NCBI GenBank assembly: GCA_903856295.1
Contig: CAIOBP010000128.1
Coordinates: 1-48,170, forward strand
DNA: 48,170 bases
Direction of reading: 5' to 3'
Origin: an uncultured Rhodospirillales bacterium
GTDB taxonomy: Bacteria; Pseudomonadota; Alphaproteobacteria; Azospirillales; Azospirillaceae
Shown piece by piece: positions 44,225 to 48,170 of this stretch (the stretch's first letter is position 1; each line of letters opens with the position of its first letter). Under the pieces are notes generated by a model, which worked only from the letters and a program-made list of their open reading frames with translations, ran no database searches and was not told the origin of the DNA. The position numbers were made by a program, and so were the translations under genes.

Positions 44225-46228
44225 TCACCCGAGCTGCCGCCACATCTCCCGGTAAGCCGCCTCGACGCTCCGGGCGAACGCGGCGGCATCGCACAGGCGG
44301 GACGCCGACAGCCGCGCCCGGAGACCGGCGCGCAAACCGGCCAGCCGCGCCGGATCGCCGGCCAAAGCCGTGGCGATGTCGAGATAGCCCTGGCGGTCGC
44401 GGGCAACCAGCTCCTCGAGTCCCGCTCCGGCGAGCAGGCTGGCGCCGACCCGGCCGGCGTGACGGTCGCCGAGCAGCGTCACCACCGGCACGCCCATCCA
44501 CAACGCCTCGCAGGTGGTGGTGGTGCCGTTATAGGGACAGGGATCGAGCCCGATATCGACCCGGCGATACGCCGCCAGATGGCCGGCGGGGTCGTCGATC
44601 CGGGCCAGCAGCTCGAGCCGCTCGCCGGCAACGCCGCGCCGGGTGAAGCGCTCGCGGGTATGGGCGCAGGCCCCGGCATCGCCAAACGCCTGCCCCTTGA
44701 GCAGCAACCGCGCCCCCGGCAGCCGCAGCAGCAGCGCCGCCCACAGCTCGACGGTGCTTTCGGAGAGCTTGGCTGGGTTGTTGAACGAACCGAAGGTGAC
44801 GGCGCCGCTGTCAAGACCGGGCGGCGGCCCCGGCTCGGGCGCGTCCCCGGGCGGGCCGAAGCACAAAAATCCGCCCTCGAGCCGGACCAACCTCTCGGTG
44901 GCCAGCGCGTCGGCCTCGCCCTCGGGATCGGTGATCGCGTCGACCAACCGGTAATCCAGCGCGCGCAAGCCGGTAGTGTTGGGATAGCCGAGCCACGTCA
45001 CCTGGACCGGCGCCGGCCGGCGCGCGAACACCCGCAGCCGGTTGTGGGCGGTGTGACCGGCGAGATCGACCAGAATGTCGATGCCGTCGGCGCGGATGCG
45101 CCCGGCGAAATCGGCGTCGCCGATGCCGACCGTGCTCAGCCAATGACCGGCATGGGCGCGCAGCCGCCCGGTCATGGCGTCGGGCACCATCACCTCGGCG
45201 TAGCAGAAGCTCTCGACCACCGCCGGGTCATGGGCGGCCAGCAACGGCAAAAAGAACTGACTGACCGCGTGACAGCGGAAATCCGGCGAAACATAGCCGA
45301 CCCGCAGGCGCCGCGCCGGCTCCGGCTGCGCCGCCATGCCGTTTTTTTCGGTGCGCGCCGGCAGCGTCAGCCCGGCGGTCGCCCGCGCTTCGAGATGACC
45401 GCCCAGCCGGAGGTGTTCGGCGAACAACTCCGCGGGCGACAGGCTGTCGCTGCCATTCAGGGTGAACAGGAGGTTGCTGAGCGCGTCGCCGTAATCGGGC
45501 CGCAGGTCCAGGCTGCGCCGATAGTGGGCCAGAGTCTCCTCGAGCCGCCCCTGGTCCTTGAACACCCCGCCGAGATTGTTGTGCGCCGAGGCCGAGCCCG
45601 GATCGGCGCGCAACGCCTCCTGATAACAGGTCACCGCCTCGGCGATCCGCCCCTGGTCCTTGAGGGCGTTGCCCAGATTGGTCAGCGCATCGGCGAATCC
45701 GGGCCGCAGCCGCAAGGCCTGACGGTAAGCCCCGACCGCCGCCTCAAGATCGCCCTGGGCCTGAAGAGCGTTGCCGAGATTGTTGAGCGCCTCGGGATAA
45801 GCCGGGCGAAAGCGCAGCGCCTCGCGATAACGGCCCACCGCCTCGGCCACCCGGCCCAGGGCGTGCAGGGTCAACCCCAGACTGTTGAGCGCGTCGGGAT
45901 AGCCGGGCTGAAGCCGCAGCGCCTGTTCGAAACTGCCGAGCGCCTCGTTCAACCGCCCCTGCGCCCGGCGCGCCATGCCGAGATTGACCAGCGCCTCGGG
46001 AAACTCCGGTCGCACCGCCAGCGCCCGGGCGGCAAAATCCCCGGCCTCGTCACTTTTGCCCTCCTGAAGCGCGATCGCCCCCAGCAGGTGCAAGGCGGCG
46101 TCATGGCGCGGCGCCACCCGAAGAATTTTGCGATAGAGCTGCGCCGCTTGCGCAAGCTCTCCCGCACGATGGTGAGACAGCGCGGCGTTCAGCAGTTTAT
46201 CGAGCTTGCCCCGGTCCGTCTTCGCCAT
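44225..46228 (-). CDS. TPR-repeat SPINDLY/OGT-type glycosyltransferase
   Basis: Product of 667 residues from the ATG at 46228 (GAGAGG upstream). Residues about 5-270 hold roughly seven TPR motifs, many starting 'YPDALNSLGLTLHALGR' or 'FADALTNLGNALKDQGR'. The C-terminal part (about 300-660) is the GT41 catalytic domain, with 'LRVGYVSPDFRCHAVSQFF', 'DILVDLAGHTAHNRLRVFA', 'APVQVTWLGYPNTTGL' and 'TTTTCEALWMGVPVVT', as in O-GlcNAc transferases. It would transfer a sugar from a nucleotide sugar to serine or threonine of a cytoplasmic protein. The target is unknown. A stretch of 109 bases without a gene separates it from the DUF3576 lipoprotein gene. Confidence 0.93.
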   Translation of the reverse strand: MAKTDRGKLDKLLNAALSHHRAGELAQAAQLYRKILRVAPRHDAALHLLGAIALQEGKSDEAGDFAARALAVRPEFPEALVNLGMARRAQGRLNEALGSFEQALRLQPGYPDALNSLGLTLHALGRVAEAVGRYREALRFRPAYPEALNNLGNALQAQGDLEAAVGAYRQALRLRPGFADALTNLGNALKDQGRIAEAVTCYQEALRADPGSASAHNNLGGVFKDQGRLEETLAHYRRSLDLRPDYGDALSNLLFTLNGSDSLSPAELFAEHLRLGGHLEARATAGLTLPARTEKNGMAAQPEPARRLRVGYVSPDFRCHAVSQFFLPLLAAHDPAVVESFCYAEVMVPDAMTGRLRAHAGHWLSTVGIGDADFAGRIRADGIDILVDLAGHTAHNRLRVFARRPAPVQVTWLGYPNTTGLRALDYRLVDAITDPEGEADALATERLVRLEGGFLCFGPPGDAPEPGPPPGLDSGAVTFGSFNNPAKLSESTVELWAALLLRLPGARLLLKGQAFGDAGACAHTRERFTRRGVAGERLELLARIDDPAGHLAAYRRVDIGLDPCPYNGTTTTCEALWMGVPVVTLLGDRHAGRVGASLLAGAGLEELVARDRQGYLDIATALAGDPARLAGLRAGLRARLSASRLCDAAAFARSVEAAYREMWRQLG

Positions 46229-46247
46229 GGCCTCTCTCCCTCTCCCC

Positions 46248-46286
46248 ACAAAAGAAAAACGGCAGCGACCGAAGCCGCTGCCGTTT
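46248..46286 (-). terminator. Rho-independent terminator of the porin gene
   Basis: On the minus strand AAACGGCAGCG pairs with CGCTGCCGTTT around an 8-base loop, and TTTTTCTTTT follows: stem of 11 bp plus T-tract. It lies 48 bases after the porin stop codon and just before the TPR gene. Confidence 0.9.
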
Positions 46287-46333
46287 CCCTTTAGACATGG
46301 TGTTCTCCGCGCGAGCGGGGAACCCCAGAGGCA

Positions 46334-47749
46334 TTAGAAGCTAACGACGCCACGCAGCAGGATCACGTTGCCGGACTGCTTCTTGGAACCATCAACCGTG
46401 TTGGACTGGTTCATGCTGATGTCGCTCTTCGCCTTGAAGTAGGTGTACTCCAGGCCGGTCCGGAGACCGGGGGCCACGGTGTACATGCCACCAACGCCGT
46501 AGGTGTCGAGACGACGGCCACCAGCGATGGTCAGATCGCCCGGGTCGTTCTGCTGCATGTACTTCACACCGACAACCGCGGGGCCGAAGGTGTACTGGGC
46601 GCCGACGTTCCAGGAGGTCATGTCGCTGACATAATCCTTCACCTGGGCCGAGTCCTGCTTACGATAGCCGCTGTTGAAGTTGTTGACGTAACCGCCACCA
46701 ACCACGAGGTCCTGGAAGCCAACCTGCAAGCCGGCCTGGATGGACTTCAGGTCCTGGTACTTGTAGAAGCCGAGAGCGCCGACGTTGTCAGCAGCGGCGC
46801 CGCTCATGGCCTTGCCGCCTTCGTAGCCGATGCTGCCCTTGATCATCAGCCCGCCGAAGTTCTCTTTGTAGTTCGCGGTCAGCTCGTAGACGTCGCGGAA
46901 CGCGGTCTTCTGCTGGCAGCTCGCAGCCTGGAGCAGGCCGCTGTCCGCCGAGCAGGCGGCGACACCGGTGGTGGTGGAACGGCTCACGCCGGTGTTGACG
47001 CTGACGCCGCCGTCGCCGGCAGCAGCCGCACCAACGTGCGGGGTGTAGCTGATCGCACCCTGCAGGCCGGTCTCCGGCTTGGAGCCGCCGAAGCGCGGGG
47101 TGTAGTAGACCAACTTGGTGTCGATGTCATGGGAATGCAGGAGCTGCACGCCTTCCGACGCGACGGTGCCGACGGTGGTGGCGGAACCGGTGCCGAACTG
47201 GCCCCAAGCCATGGCGCCCGTGCCGGCGGCGCCGGCAACCATGCTGCCGGTGGTGCTGACGGTGGTGGCGTTCGCCGCGGTCGCGCCGGTCGTCGGCATG
47301 TAGCCGCGCCAAGCGTCATAGATGCCGAGCATCTGCCAATCCATCGGATAGGCAACGTAGGTGTTGTCGGACGGGCCAGCGGTCACACCGGCCTGCAGGG
47401 AGCCGAAAGCGCCCGTGAAGTAGATGTAGGCCCGGTCGCCGTCAACCGTGCCGGCGCCGCCGTTGGCGCGGATACGGACGTTGGCGCCATAGACCAGACC
47501 GTTGTCGGCCTTGGCTTCCGGATTGACAGTCAGACGGAACCGGTTGGTGAAGTCACCATTGGTCTGGCTGCCCGCGCCGGTGATGCCGGCAGTGTTCTGG
47601 TTCTCGGTCTGCTTGATGTAGCCGCCTTCGAAGTAAGCGTCGCCGCTGATCTTGACGTCAAACTTTCCCGGGGCGCTCTGAGCATTAGCAGCGCCGGCAG
47701 TGAGAGCGAGAGCTACGGCGGACGTTCCCGCCAACAGATACTTTTTCAT
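46334..47749 (-). CDS. Gram-negative outer-membrane porin
   Basis: Product of 471 residues from the ATG at 47749 (GGAGG eight bases upstream). The signal peptide MKKYLLAGTSAVALALTAGA ends at ANAQ. The mature protein begins 'GKFDVKISGDAYFEGGYIKQ' and shows alternating strand patterns ('GDFTNRFRLTVNPEAKAD', 'LQAGVTAGPSDNTYVAYPMD') and a final 'VILLRGVVSF' with terminal phenylalanine, the outer-membrane insertion signal. Large loops rich in G, A, T and S around residues 170-200. It has its own terminator and a long upstream region. Codon use is strongly biased, as in highly expressed genes. Confidence 0.93.
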   Translation of the reverse strand: MKKYLLAGTSAVALALTAGAANAQSAPGKFDVKISGDAYFEGGYIKQTENQNTAGITGAGSQTNGDFTNRFRLTVNPEAKADNGLVYGANVRIRANGGAGTVDGDRAYIYFTGAFGSLQAGVTAGPSDNTYVAYPMDWQMLGIYDAWRGYMPTTGATAANATTVSTTGSMVAGAAGTGAMAWGQFGTGSATTVGTVASEGVQLLHSHDIDTKLVYYTPRFGGSKPETGLQGAISYTPHVGAAAAGDGGVSVNTGVSRSTTTGVAACSADSGLLQAASCQQKTAFRDVYELTANYKENFGGLMIKGSIGYEGGKAMSGAAADNVGALGFYKYQDLKSIQAGLQVGFQDLVVGGGYVNNFNSGYRKQDSAQVKDYVSDMTSWNVGAQYTFGPAVVGVKYMQQNDPGDLTIAGGRRLDTYGVGGMYTVAPGLRTGLEYTYFKAKSDISMNQSNTVDGSKKQSGNVILLRGVVSF

Positions 47750-48033
47750 TTTTAGTGCCTCCATCCTGGCAGTGAAATGTTTGGCTCGTGTCTTTGTCCA
47801 AGCTGATAAAGAGGTAACCAGCCCCGGCCTAAAGTTCAAAGGACATTGTGTGATCCTGCTTTACTCCAACTCATTGTGTGGCTTATCAGGCACACAGCGA
47901 AGGCCGGCCAGAGTGGCAAAGCACCATAATTCTTATTTAGTTTCAATAAGTTGCCCAAACCGGTCTTTTGCAGGTGCGAACGAATCGCCACCGCGCCGCC
48001 CGGCGGGCGCCGCAAGCCGGCGCCGTTTATTTT
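47750..48033. other. Porin upstream region without genes
   Basis: Holds two direct copies of CATTGTGTG (47844-47852 and 47872-47880, 28 bases apart), an inverted repeat CTTATT-N7-AATAAG (47932-47950), and a hairpin at its right end. GC content falls around 47830-47950. It is likely the regulatory region of the porin; no clear -35/-10 pair was found. Confidence 0.55.
48006..48033 (+). terminator. Terminator-like hairpin facing right
   Basis: GGCGCCG-CAAGC-CGGCGCC (7-bp stem, 5-base loop) is followed by GTTTATTTT on the plus strand. No plus-strand gene is seen upstream, so it may end a short transcript or be the remnant of an interrupted neighbour. Confidence 0.4.
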
Positions 48034-48170
48034 GGCTCTGTCAGCGGTGATTGTTGGCGTCCTGCACCGCCCCATATGTAGGGTTGGGAGGGTGGCGCGA
48101 TGCGAGAGATTGATTTCACGGCGGCGATGGCGCGACTGGGCGATCTGACGCCCCGCCAGCGCCGGACGAT
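48034..48170 (+). mobile_element. Possible left end of an insertion sequence
   Basis: GGCTCTGTCAGCGGTGA at 48034-48050 looks like a terminal inverted repeat, starting where the porin region's hairpin and T-tract end and 66 bases before the start codon of a transposase-like gene. The other end is outside the window, so neither the inverted repeat nor a target duplication can be confirmed. Confidence 0.35.
48100..48170 (+). CDS. Partial gene, possibly a transposase N-terminus
   Basis: ATG at 48100 with GGGAGGG upstream. The visible part translates as MREIDFTAAMARLGDLTPRQ and then RRT, and runs off the right edge. An amphipathic helix followed by 'LTPRQRR' is seen at the start of several transposases with a following zinc ribbon (for example IS1595-type), but this short piece does not settle it. 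It reads away from the porin. Confidence 0.4.
   Translation, partial: MREIDFTAAMARLGDLTPRQRRT

Overview
The window is GC-rich, gene-dense chromosomal DNA from an alphaproteobacterium, most likely of the order Rhodospirillales (Magnetospirillum/Phaeospirillum-like; genus not decidable by eye). The evidence is the gene order tig-clpP-clpX-lon-hup-nuoA..., the type of porin, the leuS-lptE-holA and hldD-lgt-midA-pgeF groups, a DUF3576 lipoprotein, and two perfect TTAA-N7-TTAAC boxes of the kind bound by the alphaproteobacterial regulator CtrA.

Layout. 1-9.7 kb (minus strand): complex I operon nuoA to nuoK, followed, after a 190-base gap with a hairpin, by the start of what looks like nuoN; nuoL and nuoM are not in their usual place. 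9.9-17.6 kb (minus): tRNA-Asp, a small hypothetical gene, tRNA-Val, HU, lon, clpX, clpP, tig and tRNA-Leu, a protein quality-control block. 17.7-20.5 kb (minus): a small hypothetical gene, the metabolite-repair enzyme Nnr and an HpcH/HpaI aldolase. 20.6-26.3 kb: a degenerate EAL-domain protein with a small membrane protein (plus), two small lipoproteins and gpsA (minus), a LysR regulator with a hemerythrin (plus), and a secreted hypothetical protein (minus).

26.4-29.9 kb (plus) is the most interesting part: a promoter and CtrA-type box precede four tightly overlapping genes for a single-domain response regulator, a CheC phosphatase, a PAS-histidine kinase-receiver hybrid, and the heme exporter subunit CcmC. 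This looks like a self-contained phosphorelay outside a chemotaxis locus, joined to cytochrome c maturation. 29.9-32 kb is accessory: an EF-hand protein, a secreted small protein, an AT-rich gap and a 56-residue gene behind a second perfect CtrA-type box.

32.1-39.2 kb (plus): hldD, lgt, midA, a coiled-coil gene broken by a 13-bp tandem duplication, pgeF, a solitary DNA methyltransferase, and two envelope proteins. 39.2-47.8 kb (minus): holA, lptE, leuS, a DUF3576 lipoprotein, a TPR/SPINDLY-type glycosyltransferase and a major porin with a classical terminator. The window ends inside a gene whose upstream sequence looks like the left end of an insertion sequence next to the porin promoter region.

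Limits: all calls come from reading the sequence and translations; no database search was possible. Start codons were chosen by ribosome-binding sites and overlap with neighbours.
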